Of a DNA stretch of 64,000 bases, positions 18,783 through 26,102 are shown in pieces (within the stretch, counting starts at the first letter, position 1; each line of letters begins with the position of its first letter). Source of the DNA: Pseudomonas putida (GTDB lineage Bacteria > Pseudomonadota > Gammaproteobacteria > Pseudomonadales > Pseudomonadaceae); the NCBI RefSeq assembly GCF_009883635.2, contig NZ_CP026115.2, positions 4,402,001 through 4,466,000 on the forward strand. The letters are read 5' to 3'. Position numbers and translations under genes: made by a program. Under the pieces are notes generated by a model. The model was not told where the DNA came from, ran no database searches, and worked only from the letters and a program-made list of their open reading frames with translations.

Positions 18783-20237
18783 TCAGCCGATGGCTGCCGC
18801 CGGGACGCGTCCATAGATATCAGTAAAGCGCACGATGTCATCTTCGCCCAGGTACTCGCCGCTCTGGACTTCGATCATTACCAGGTCGATCACGCCGGGG
18901 TTGGTCAGGCGGTGAGTGCGGCCGGGTTTGATGAAGGTCGACTCGTTGGTGTCGAGCAGAAACTCTTCTTCGCCGTTGGTCACGCAGGCCATGCCGCTGA
19001 CGATGATCCAGTGCTCGCTGCGGTGATGGTGCATCTGCAGCGACAGCGATTCGCCAGGGCGCACCATGATCCGCTTGATCTTGAAGCGCGGGCCTTCCTC
19101 GAGCACGGTGTACGTGCCCCAGGGGCGGGTGACGGTGCGGTGCAGGCGGTAGGCTTCATGGCCTTGGTGCTTGAGCTGCTGGGCTATCACCTTGACCTCC
19201 TGGCTGCGCGCGGCGTCGGCGATCAGCAAGGCATCGGGGGTGTCGATGACGATCAGGTTGTCCAGGCCGACGGCGCCGACCAGGCGCTTTGGTGAGTCGA
19301 TGTAGCAGTTGGTCACGTCGTGCAGCACCGCTTCACCGTTGCAGTGGTTGCCGGCGTCGTCGGTGTTACGCAGTTCGCGCACCGCCTCCCAGCTGCCGAT
19401 ATCGCTCCAGCCCAGTTCGCAAGGCACCACGGCAACCTTGTCGGATCGCTCCATCAAGGCGTAGTCGATGGAGATGTCCTCGGCCAGGGCGAAGCTGTCC
19501 GGGTCCAGTTCCACCTGCAGTGCCTTGTTGCCCTGCTTGGTCGCGCTCTGCTCCAGGCAGCAGGTCACGCAGGCCAGCAGTTCCGGGGCATGCGCCTGCA
19601 GTTCGGCGAGTACGGTGCCAGCACGCAGGCAGAACATGCCGGCATTCCACAGGTGGCGGCCGCCTTCGAGGTAGTCGCGGGCGGTGAGGGCATCGGGCTT
19701 CTCCACGAAGCAGGCGACCTGATGCGCATGATTGCCGATGGCCTCGCCTTGCTCGATGTAACCGAAGCCGGTTTCGGCGCGGCTTGGCAGCAGGCCAAAG
19801 GTGGCCAGCCAGCCTTCGTTGGCCAGTTGCCGGGCGTGCTCGACGGCGGTGGCGAAGGCCTCGGCGTCCTGGATCAGATGGTCGGCCGGCAACACCAGCA
19901 GCACGCTGTCGTGGCCGTAATGCCTGGCACAGTGCAGCGCGGCGGCAGCGATCGCGGGCGCAGTGTTGCGGCCGTTGGTTTCCAGCAGGTAGTCGAGGGC
20001 GAGGTTGTCGGGATTGACCAGGCGGTACTCGTCCTGGGTGCGGAAGAACACTTCGCGGTTGGTCACCGTCAGTATCCGCTCGATGCCTGGTAGCGCCGCA
20101 GCTCGGGTGAAGGTTTTCTGCAGCAGGCTCTGGCCATCGGGCAAGCGCATGAAGGGTTTGGGCATGGCTTCGCGAGAAACCGGCCACAGGCGGGTGCCGG
20201 CACCGCCGGCGATGATGCAGGGGATCAGAACGCTCAT
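18783..20237 (-). CDS. manC: Mannose-1-phosphate guanylyltransferase / mannose-6-phosphate isomerase
   Basis: A 484-residue bifunctional enzyme of the AlgA/WbpW/ManC type that makes GDP-mannose. Seen: the nucleotidyltransferase signature GGAGTRLWPVSREAMPKPF near the N-terminus, FVEKPD (catalytic lysine) around residue 175, and the C-terminal cupin isomerase domain with SLQMHHHRSEHWIIVSG, whose histidines bind metal. The ATG at 20237 has GAGG 8 bases upstream. It is first in a two-gene run with a glycosyltransferase. The small operon suggests a mannose-containing polysaccharide or glycan. A FleQ-like site lies upstream. Confidence 0.9.
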   Translation of the reverse strand: MSVLIPCIIAGGAGTRLWPVSREAMPKPFMRLPDGQSLLQKTFTRAAALPGIERILTVTNREVFFRTQDEYRLVNPDNLALDYLLETNGRNTAPAIAAAALHCARHYGHDSVLLVLPADHLIQDAEAFATAVEHARQLANEGWLATFGLLPSRAETGFGYIEQGEAIGNHAHQVACFVEKPDALTARDYLEGGRHLWNAGMFCLRAGTVLAELQAHAPELLACVTCCLEQSATKQGNKALQVELDPDSFALAEDISIDYALMERSDKVAVVPCELGWSDIGSWEAVRELRNTDDAGNHCNGEAVLHDVTNCYIDSPKRLVGAVGLDNLIVIDTPDALLIADAARSQEVKVIAQQLKHQGHEAYRLHRTVTRPWGTYTVLEEGPRFKIKRIMVRPGESLSLQMHHHRSEHWIIVSGMACVTNGEEEFLLDTNESTFIKPGRTHRLTNPGVIDLVMIEVQSGEYLGEDDIVRFTDIYGRVPAAAIG

Positions 20238-20545
20238 TTCACAGCCTCGACTCATGGCGCTGGTTACAGCGCAGGGAAGGGGAACTTCGCGACCTGTCAC
20301 GGTTTTGGCGGAAAAGTCAAAAAACCGACTTTTTACTGAAGCTTCGTCCATGAAGGCCAAATTTTTGTCGATCATGCGCCCGATGAGAAATGCTTTCAAT
20401 GATATTTATGTGAATCTGACAGTTTTTCTGCTCGACCCTGCGCTCGGTCAATGTCCGACCTAAAGCAGATTTTCCTGCTCAGTGCAGCATTTCGGCCCCG
20501 TTTGTGGTCGAGATCTGGACTGAATGATCGCCACGGAGACACGCG
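20238..20545. other. 308-bp divergent promoter region (manC / yegS-like)
   Basis: AT-richer than its surroundings, especially 20310-20425, as expected for a regulatory region shared by two divergent genes. Apart from the FleQ-like site at 20316-20329 I see no repeat or convincing small gene. The core promoters are not clear by eye. Confidence 0.5.
20316..20329. promoter_or_regulatory. FleQ-box-like sequence upstream of manC
   Basis: GTCAAAAAACCGAC matches 11 of 14 positions of the FleQ consensus GTCAATAAATTGAC as I remember it, including both half-site ends. It lies about 80 bp upstream of the manC ATG. FleQ is the c-di-GMP-responsive regulator of exopolysaccharide and flagellar genes in Pseudomonas. 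Speculative. Confidence 0.35.
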
Positions 20546-21433
20546 ATGCCAGAGCGCAAGGCAATCTTGATACTGCATGGCAAGCAGGCCATGAACGAAG
20601 CGGTACGCCAGGCGGTATCAGCCATGCGTGAGCGTGGCTGGACGCTGGATGTGCGGGTGACCTGGGAAGGCGGCGATGCCCGGCGGCTGGTTGGCGAAGC
20701 GCTGGCGGCCGGCTACAGCCAGGTGATCGCTGGCGGCGGTGATGGCACCTTGCGAGATGTCGCCGAGGCCATGGGGCAGGCGCGCAGCGAAGCAAGCCTG
20801 GCGCTGCTGCCGCTGGGAACCGCCAATGACTTTGCCAGGGCCGCCGGTATTTCACTGGAACCTGCCGAGGCCCTGGCATTGCTGGAGCTGCCGCCAAGGC
20901 CGATCGACCTGGGTAAGGTGGGCGACCAATTGTTCCTGAACATGGCCACGGGTGGTTTCGGCAGCCAGGTGACCGCCAGCACTTCTGAAGAGCTGAAGAA
21001 AATGCTCGGCGCTGCGGCATACCTGTTCACCGGGCTGTCGCGCTTCAGCGAGTTGCAGGCCGCCTCGGTCGAGCTGTCAGGGCCGGGGTTCGAATGGCAG
21101 GGCGACTTGCTGGCCCTGGGGATTGGCAATGGTCGCCAGGCCGGCGGCGGGCAAGTGTTGTGCCCGGAGGCGCAAGTCGATGACGGCCTGCTCGATATTG
21201 CCATCCTGCCGGCACCCCAGGAAATGGTAGGCGCGCTGCGTGATTTGCTGGCGGGTGAGGGGTTGTTCGTGCGGGCGCGTTTGCCGTGGGTCGAGATCAC
21301 CTGTTCGCAGGGGCTGGACATCAACCTCGATGGCGAGCCCCTGCAGGCCGACAGCCTGCGCTTTGAGGCAGTGCCAGGGGCGCTGCGCCTGCACTTGCCG
21401 TTGAACTCACCGTTGATCAGTCATCCAGGCTGA
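20546..21433 (+). CDS. YegS-like lipid kinase
   Basis: A 295-residue member of the diacylglycerol/sphingosine kinase-like family, annotated YegS in E. coli. Seen: the nucleotide-binding motif VIAGGGDGTLRDVAEAM (around residue 62) and LPLGTANDFARA (around 90), both diagnostic for the catalytic domain, and a C-terminal beta-sandwich ending with DGEPLQAD. It phosphorylates lipids in vitro; the physiological substrate in Pseudomonas is unknown. It overlaps the response-regulator gene tail-to-tail by 17 bp. Confidence 0.9.
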   Translation: MPERKAILILHGKQAMNEAVRQAVSAMRERGWTLDVRVTWEGGDARRLVGEALAAGYSQVIAGGGDGTLRDVAEAMGQARSEASLALLPLGTANDFARAAGISLEPAEALALLELPPRPIDLGKVGDQLFLNMATGGFGSQVTASTSEELKKMLGAAAYLFTGLSRFSELQAASVELSGPGFEWQGDLLALGIGNGRQAGGGQVLCPEAQVDDGLLDIAILPAPQEMVGALRDLLAGEGLFVRARLPWVEITCSQGLDINLDGEPLQADSLRFEAVPGALRLHLPLNSPLISHPG

Positions 21434-22076
21434 TGATCTTTTCACGCACGGCGAACAGGACCAGGCCGGCCACATCGTAGATCTGCAAGCGCTTCATGAT
21501 CTGCGAGCGGTGGGTTTCCACTGTCTTGATCGACAGGCTCAGGCCTGCGGCGATTTCGCGGGTGGACTTGCCGCGCACGATCAGGCGCAGGATCTCCAGT
21601 TGCCGTGCGGTAAGGTTGTGGCGGTCGACGCCAGGCGGCTTGCCGTGCTGTGCACGCATCAGTGCCTGGTTGATCACCGTATGGGCGATGGCCGGGCTGA
21701 GGTAGCGTTCGCCATTGCGCAAGGCGATCAGGGCCTGCTCCAGTTCGGTGGCGGTGGCATCCTTGAGCAGGTAACCGTGGGCGCCATTTTCCAGTGCCCG
21801 CATGATCAGGTCCGGGTCGGTATGCATGGACAGGATCAGCACCTTGCAGGTGTTGCCAGTAGCGCGCAGCTGGGTGAGGGCATCAATGCCGCTGGTCGAG
21901 CGCATGGAAATGTCCAGCAGGACGATATCGGGCGCCAGTTGCTGAACGTGCTCGAGTAACTGGTCGCCGTCATCGGCTTCGCCGACCACGGAGTAGCCAG
22001 GGATATCGGATACCAGGGCACGGACCCCGGCACGGATCAGCGAGTGGTCATCCACCAGCAGCAATCTACAGGTCAT
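21417..22076 (-). CDS. NarL/FixJ-type response regulator
   Basis: A 219-residue two-component regulator. Receiver domain (1-125) with the acidic pocket DD at 9-10 and phospho-acceptor D55 in IVLLDISM, and a C-terminal LuxR-type helix-turn-helix (LTARQLEILRLIVRGKSTREIA, then SIKTVETHRSQIMKRL). It is the second gene of a pair: the kinase stop overlaps its start by 4 bp (ATGA). Target genes unknown. Confidence 0.92.
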   Translation of the reverse strand: MTCRLLLVDDHSLIRAGVRALVSDIPGYSVVGEADDGDQLLEHVQQLAPDIVLLDISMRSTSGIDALTQLRATGNTCKVLILSMHTDPDLIMRALENGAHGYLLKDATATELEQALIALRNGERYLSPAIAHTVINQALMRAQHGKPPGVDRHNLTARQLEILRLIVRGKSTREIAAGLSLSIKTVETHRSQIMKRLQIYDVAGLVLFAVREKIISLDD

Positions 22077-22963
22077 GATGAAGCGGTAGTCCTGGCGCGT
22101 TCATGGGTACGGGGTGGCCATGGGAACAGCACGTCGATCGTCGTGCCCAGGCCGAGCTGGCTGGTGATCGCCAGGCTGCCGTTGAGCGCGGTGGCGCGCT
22201 CCTGCATGCCGGCCATGCCGCGCTGGCCGGCCTCGGCCGGATTGGCGGCAGGGATAAAGCCCTGGCCGTCGTCCTGGATCGACAGGGCAAGCCCTGCTGC
22301 GCTGCGTTGCAGGCGGATGGTCAGGTTGCGAGCCCGGGCATGGCGCAGCATGTTGGTGACCGCCTCCTGGGTGATGCGAAACGCCGCCATGGCGACCTCT
22401 TCGGATATGCCGCCCAGACGCTGATGACATTCCAGGCTCCAGTGCACGTCGGTGCTTTCCAAGGTGCGCACCAGGTGCGCCCGCAGGCTGGCCTCGAGGC
22501 CAAGGCTGGCCAGTTGTCGCGGATTGAGGATGGCGGAAACGTCGCGCACCTTGCTCAGGGTGTCTTCGAGGGTGCTGCGCAAGCTGCCACAGTGCACTTG
22601 CAAGTCGCTCGGCACGCGGCGTTGCAACCATTCCAGCTGCATCTTGGCGGCGGTGAGCAGCTGGCCGATGTCGTCGTGCAGTTCGCGGCTCAGGTGCTGG
22701 CGCTCGCTTTCCTGGACCTTGAGCATGCGCCCGGCCAACTCGGCCGGGCGCAGGCTGATCGACTTGGCGCCGTGGCTCAGGTGCCAGCAGACGCCAAGCG
22801 TGGCCACCAGTTGCAGGAGCAACAGACCGGCAGGCATGCCGTTCCCGCCGGCAAACAGGGCCAGGTTGGCCAGCAGGGACACCACGCACAGCAATGCCGT
22901 CGCCCAGCGTAGCAAGGTGGCGCGTGAACGGCGGCGCAGAGATATCTTCAAGCGTGGGAACAT
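22073..22963 (-). CDS. HisKA_3-type membrane sensor histidine kinase
   Basis: A 296-residue NarX/DegS-class kinase. Two hydrophobic segments near the N-terminus (about residues 17-35 and 40-58) with almost no periplasmic loop, so the stimulus is probably sensed in the membrane or cytoplasm. The phospho-acceptor is in SERQHLSRELHDDIGQLL; the ATPase has NMLRHARA (N box) and DDGQGF. The start at 22963 precedes the first membrane helix, but its ribosome site is weak and an ATG at 23104 is also in frame. Pairs with the downstream regulator. Confidence 0.86.
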   Translation of the reverse strand: MFPRLKISLRRRSRATLLRWATALLCVVSLLANLALFAGGNGMPAGLLLLQLVATLGVCWHLSHGAKSISLRPAELAGRMLKVQESERQHLSRELHDDIGQLLTAAKMQLEWLQRRVPSDLQVHCGSLRSTLEDTLSKVRDVSAILNPRQLASLGLEASLRAHLVRTLESTDVHWSLECHQRLGGISEEVAMAAFRITQEAVTNMLRHARARNLTIRLQRSAAGLALSIQDDGQGFIPAANPAEAGQRGMAGMQERATALNGSLAITSQLGLGTTIDVLFPWPPRTHERARTTASS

Positions 22964-23351
22964 AAAATTGACAAGCCACTGAAGTCTTGCTGATGGGGGC
23001 CGTACACAGCTCTTGGCAGAGGCTTTGGCGTTGTGTTTGCAACAAATGGCGCGCGCGGCTTGAAGCGATACAGGGGGGAGCAGCCGGCATTTGTTTGCGC
23101 GCATCTTAACACTTCGGTTCAATTTGGTCGCGGCTGGGTAATGCTTTGAAACCTCAGCATTTCCGGGCCCGGGAGAGGGGCTTGGCAAGGTTGCAAGGCA
23201 TCAAAAGGCCACTACTTGAGCAGGTGACGACCGCCGCAAGTTCAACTTGTAAAAGACCGCTCAAGTGCAAGGGGCTGAACTAGTGAAGAGCATCACAAGT
23301 TTGGCCTCTTTTGCGCTTTCAAACCTGTGCTTAGTTGCGTTCGCAAGCAGG
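22964..23351. other. 388-bp gap without a supported gene
   Basis: Lies between the sensor kinase start and the end of the Hpt-like gene, both on the minus strand. It should hold the kinase promoter and any terminator of the Hpt-like gene. I see no repeat of the window's REP families and no convincing sigma-54, FliA or LexA site. The reading frames here are short and lack family signatures. Confidence 0.5.
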
Positions 23352-23861
23352 CTAGTGGCGTAGCGCGGGCCCGCTGGCTGGAGAGCTGGCAGGCACCGTT
23401 GAATGCGGATGCACGCAGTCGTTGCCGTTATCGTTGCAGGACGCACACGTTTGCGGCAAAGGCTGATTCAGGGCAGTTGCCAGTTCGCTCAGTAGCGTCA
23501 CCTGCTCGCAGGTATCGAGGGCGAGCCGGCCGGTGTGCAGGTCTACCAGTTCCAGTTGCCAGGCCAGCAAGGTCAGGCAGGCATTCAGCGTGGGCAGGGC
23601 TGCGTTGTCCAGGCACTGCTGTTGGCAGGCCGGGGCAAGCAGCTGGTGCAGGACGCTCGCATAGTGGGCGACTTCGAGCAGGCCCAGGCTGCTGGCGCGT
23701 CGGGCCAGGGTCTGCAGGGTGTTATTGAGGCATTGGCAGGCGTCCGGATCATTGCGGATCAGTTCAAGATGCTGCAGGCATTCCTGGGACTGGGTCAGCA
23801 AGACCTGGGCATCCAGCAGGAAGTCCTGCAGGGTGTCGATGTTAGAGACGCTGCTGTCCAT
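23352..23861 (-). CDS. Degenerate Hpt-like protein lacking the phospho-acceptor histidine
   Basis: A 169-residue soluble, mostly helical protein. Residues about 10-70 resemble the P1/Hpt domain of CheA: an acidic first helix (LQDFLLDAQVLL), a second (ECLQHLELIRNDP), then QTLARRASSLGLLEVAHYAS, which aligns with the CheA pattern HTIKGSAGMLGL. At the phosphorylated histidine this protein has Q50, and the usual K-G is missing. Several cysteines lie in the second half. The start at 23861 fits the beginning of the domain similarity. It is divergent from cheV. It may bind but not carry phosphate (inference). No established function. Confidence 0.65.
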   Translation of the reverse strand: MDSSVSNIDTLQDFLLDAQVLLTQSQECLQHLELIRNDPDACQCLNNTLQTLARRASSLGLLEVAHYASVLHQLLAPACQQQCLDNAALPTLNACLTLLAWQLELVDLHTGRLALDTCEQVTLLSELATALNQPLPQTCASCNDNGNDCVHPHSTVPASSPASGPALRH

Positions 23862-24211
23862 CAAGACGCTCCGGCGCGTTGGGCTGGAGCAGGGGATGGC
23901 CACGCCATGTCGATCGCTAGCAAAAGCCTGACTCCATTCATGCAATGAGAATGGCGTCACATTAATGGCTAAAGGATATCGCGAACATCAGGTTGCACCT
24001 GATTGCTCCTAGGGGTTTCCCTGATGGCGCCTAGGGTGCGACAAGTTGCCCTGGAATGGATCCAAGCGGATCGTATCGCAGTAAAGCATGATGCTAATGT
24101 GATATCAATCGACCTGCAGAGCATTTTTTCGCAGGGGTCAAGATGCGCAGGGAAGCGCCGATATAGAACGGATCATTTCATATTTTTCGACACAACCCTG
24201 GGGGTTTTCCA
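23862..24211. other. 350-bp divergent region between Hpt-like gene and cheV
   Basis: No gene supported. It contains the FliA-type promoter of cheV at 24138-24164. The stretch 24090-24130 is AT-rich. The promoter of the minus-strand Hpt-like gene should also lie here but I cannot point to it. Confidence 0.5.
24138..24164 (+). promoter_or_regulatory. FliA (sigma-28) promoter of cheV
   Basis: TCAA at 24138-24141, exactly 15 bp, then GCCGATAT at 24157-24164: the same pattern as in front of aer2. The cheV ATG is 47 bp further on. This places cheV in the late flagellar/chemotaxis class. Confidence 0.8.
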
Positions 24212-25147
24212 ATGGCTGGCATTCTCGACACGGTAGACCAACGCACGCAGCTGGTGGGTGAGAACCGCCTGGAAATCCTGATGTTCCGCCTGGCCGGTCG
24301 CCAGTTGTTCGCGATCAACGTATTCAAAGTGCAGGAAGTTCTGCAACTGCCCAAGTTGACCCTGATGCCGCAGCGCCACGCATTCGTCTGTGGTGTGGTC
24401 AACCTACGTGGGCAGACCCTGCCGGTGATCGACCTGTCCCAGGCGATCGGCATGCGCCCCCTGCAGCCAGGCCCGGACAGCACCATCATCGTCACCGAGT
24501 ACAACCGCTCGGTGCAGGCGTTCCTGGTGGGTGGCGTCGATCGCATCGTCAACATGAACTGGGAGGCCATCATGCCGCCGCCTTCCAGTGCCGGGCGCCA
24601 GCATTACCTGACCGCTATCACCAAGGTGGACGACAAGCTGGTCGAGGTGATCGATGTCGAGAAGGTGCTGGCCGAGATCGTGCCCTACAACGCTCGGGTA
24701 TCCGGCGACAAGCTGGCCGACCCGGTACTGGCGCGCGCACGTGGTCGCGAAGTGCTGCTGGTGGATGACTCCAGCGTGGCGCTGGCGCAGCTGCGCGATA
24801 CCCTGTCGCAACTTGGGGTGAAGCTGCATGTGGCCAGTGATGGCCTGAAGGCCCTGCGCCTGCTCAAGGGCTGGGCGGATGCCGGGGAGGATGTCTGCGA
24901 GAAACTGTTGATGGTCTTTACCGATGCGGAAATGCCTGAGATGGACGGCTATCGGCTGACCACCGAGATTCGCAGCGATGCGCGCCTGCGCAAGCTCTAC
25001 GTGGTGCTGCACACCTCCTTGTCGGGCAGCTTCAACGAATCGATGGTGAAGAAGGTCGGTTGCGACAATTTCCTCTCCAAGTTCCAGCCTGATCGCCTGG
25101 TCGATGTGGTCAAGCAGCGCCTGCTGCTGGATGCCAGCAATACGTGA
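24212..25147 (+). CDS. cheV: Chemotaxis coupling/receiver protein CheV
   Basis: A 311-residue fusion of a CheW-like coupling domain (about 20-165; VCGVVNLRGQTLPVIDLS) and a response-regulator receiver (about 175-300; VLLVDDSSVALAQL, phospho-acceptor in VFTDAEMPEMDGY, and the conserved K-P-like loop in SKFQPD). CheV links chemoreceptors to CheA and may act as a phosphate sink or adaptation element. It stands away from the main che cluster but has its own FliA promoter. A weak ribosome site precedes the ATG. Confidence 0.93.
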   Translation: MAGILDTVDQRTQLVGENRLEILMFRLAGRQLFAINVFKVQEVLQLPKLTLMPQRHAFVCGVVNLRGQTLPVIDLSQAIGMRPLQPGPDSTIIVTEYNRSVQAFLVGGVDRIVNMNWEAIMPPPSSAGRQHYLTAITKVDDKLVEVIDVEKVLAEIVPYNARVSGDKLADPVLARARGREVLLVDDSSVALAQLRDTLSQLGVKLHVASDGLKALRLLKGWADAGEDVCEKLLMVFTDAEMPEMDGYRLTTEIRSDARLRKLYVVLHTSLSGSFNESMVKKVGCDNFLSKFQPDRLVDVVKQRLLLDASNT

Positions 25148-25203
25148 TCCCGCTGCCGGCCAGGTATAAGCTTGGCTTTTGACAATGCATGAGGCGGGCA
25201 GGG

Positions 25204-26007
25204 ATGTTTCTCAGTGAGTTGTATCGATACCCGGTGAAGTCGGGGCAGGCGCAAGGCCTGCAGGGTTCGCCGGTGGGGCTTCTGGGGTTGCAGGGCGATC
25301 GACGCTGGATGGTGGTCGAGGAAGAGAATGGACGCTTCCTCACTCAGCGTGCCTGGCCACGACTGGGCCAGCTCAAGGCCAGCGCGGGTGAGGCTGGCGA
25401 GTTGTTGCTGGAGCTGCCTGGGCAAGCGCCACTGCGCGTGGCGGTGCCTGCTGCGGATGATGCGCTGCGCGGCGTTACCATCTGGCGCGATACCTTGCGC
25501 GTGCCCGACGCGGGCGACGAGGTGGCTGCCTGGCTGTCGCAGTGGCTCGGCAAGGCGGTTCGCCTGGTTCATTGCCCGGAGCAGCGGGCGCGCTACCTGC
25601 CCAATGGTTATGGCCTGAATAGTGACCGCGCGGCTTTCCCAGATGGCTTTCCGTTATTGCTGATCGGCCAGGGCTCATTGGATGATTTGAGCCACAGGGT
25701 CGGCCGGCCCATGGAAATGCTGCGCTTTCGGCCGAACCTGGTGGTGCAGGGGGCTGAGCCGTTTGCGGAGGATGGCTGGAAGCGGATTCGCATTGGTGCG
25801 CTGGAGTTTCGAGTGCTCAAGCCCAGTGTGAGGTGCATTTTCACCACGCTCGACCCGGCGACCGGGGAGCGCAGTGTCGACCGTGAGCCGTTGACGACCC
25901 TGAAGGCCTTCCGCGAGAAGGAAGGCGACATCCTGTTCGGGCAGAACCTTGCCGTAGATGGCAGTGGTTGGCTTGAAGTGGGGATGGAAGTCGAAGTGCT
26001 GGAATAG
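25204..26007 (+). CDS. MOSC-domain protein (YcbX-like)
   Basis: A 267-residue protein with the N-terminal MOSC beta-barrel (ELYRYPVKSGQAQGL) and the C-terminal MOSC domain, including the conserved cysteine in KPSVRCIFTTLDPATGE. YcbX-type proteins bind molybdenum cofactor and reduce N-hydroxylated compounds in E. coli. The start at 25204 is preferred over the in-frame ATG at 25189 because GGCAGGG is directly upstream and homologues begin with M-[FY]-L-S-E-L. The C-terminal ferredoxin domain of longer relatives is absent. Confidence 0.88.
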   Translation: MFLSELYRYPVKSGQAQGLQGSPVGLLGLQGDRRWMVVEEENGRFLTQRAWPRLGQLKASAGEAGELLLELPGQAPLRVAVPAADDALRGVTIWRDTLRVPDAGDEVAAWLSQWLGKAVRLVHCPEQRARYLPNGYGLNSDRAAFPDGFPLLLIGQGSLDDLSHRVGRPMEMLRFRPNLVVQGAEPFAEDGWKRIRIGALEFRVLKPSVRCIFTTLDPATGERSVDREPLTTLKAFREKEGDILFGQNLAVDGSGWLEVGMEVEVLE

Positions 26008-26010
26008 CCT

Positions 26011-26088
26011 GTACCGGCCTGTTCGCGGGACAAGCCCGCTCCTACAGGTCCCGTGTAGGACGGGCTTGCCCCGCGCAAGGGCCGGTAC
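26011..26088. repeat. REP palindrome pair after the MOSC gene
   Basis: Inverted arms starting GTACCGGCC and ending GGCCGGTAC with inner GGGCTTG / CAAGCCC segments, imperfect at a few positions. It belongs to the main P. putida REP type and lies between convergent genes (MOSC and slt). Confidence 0.85.
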
Positions 26089-26102
26089 GGGCTCAGCAGT
26101 GA

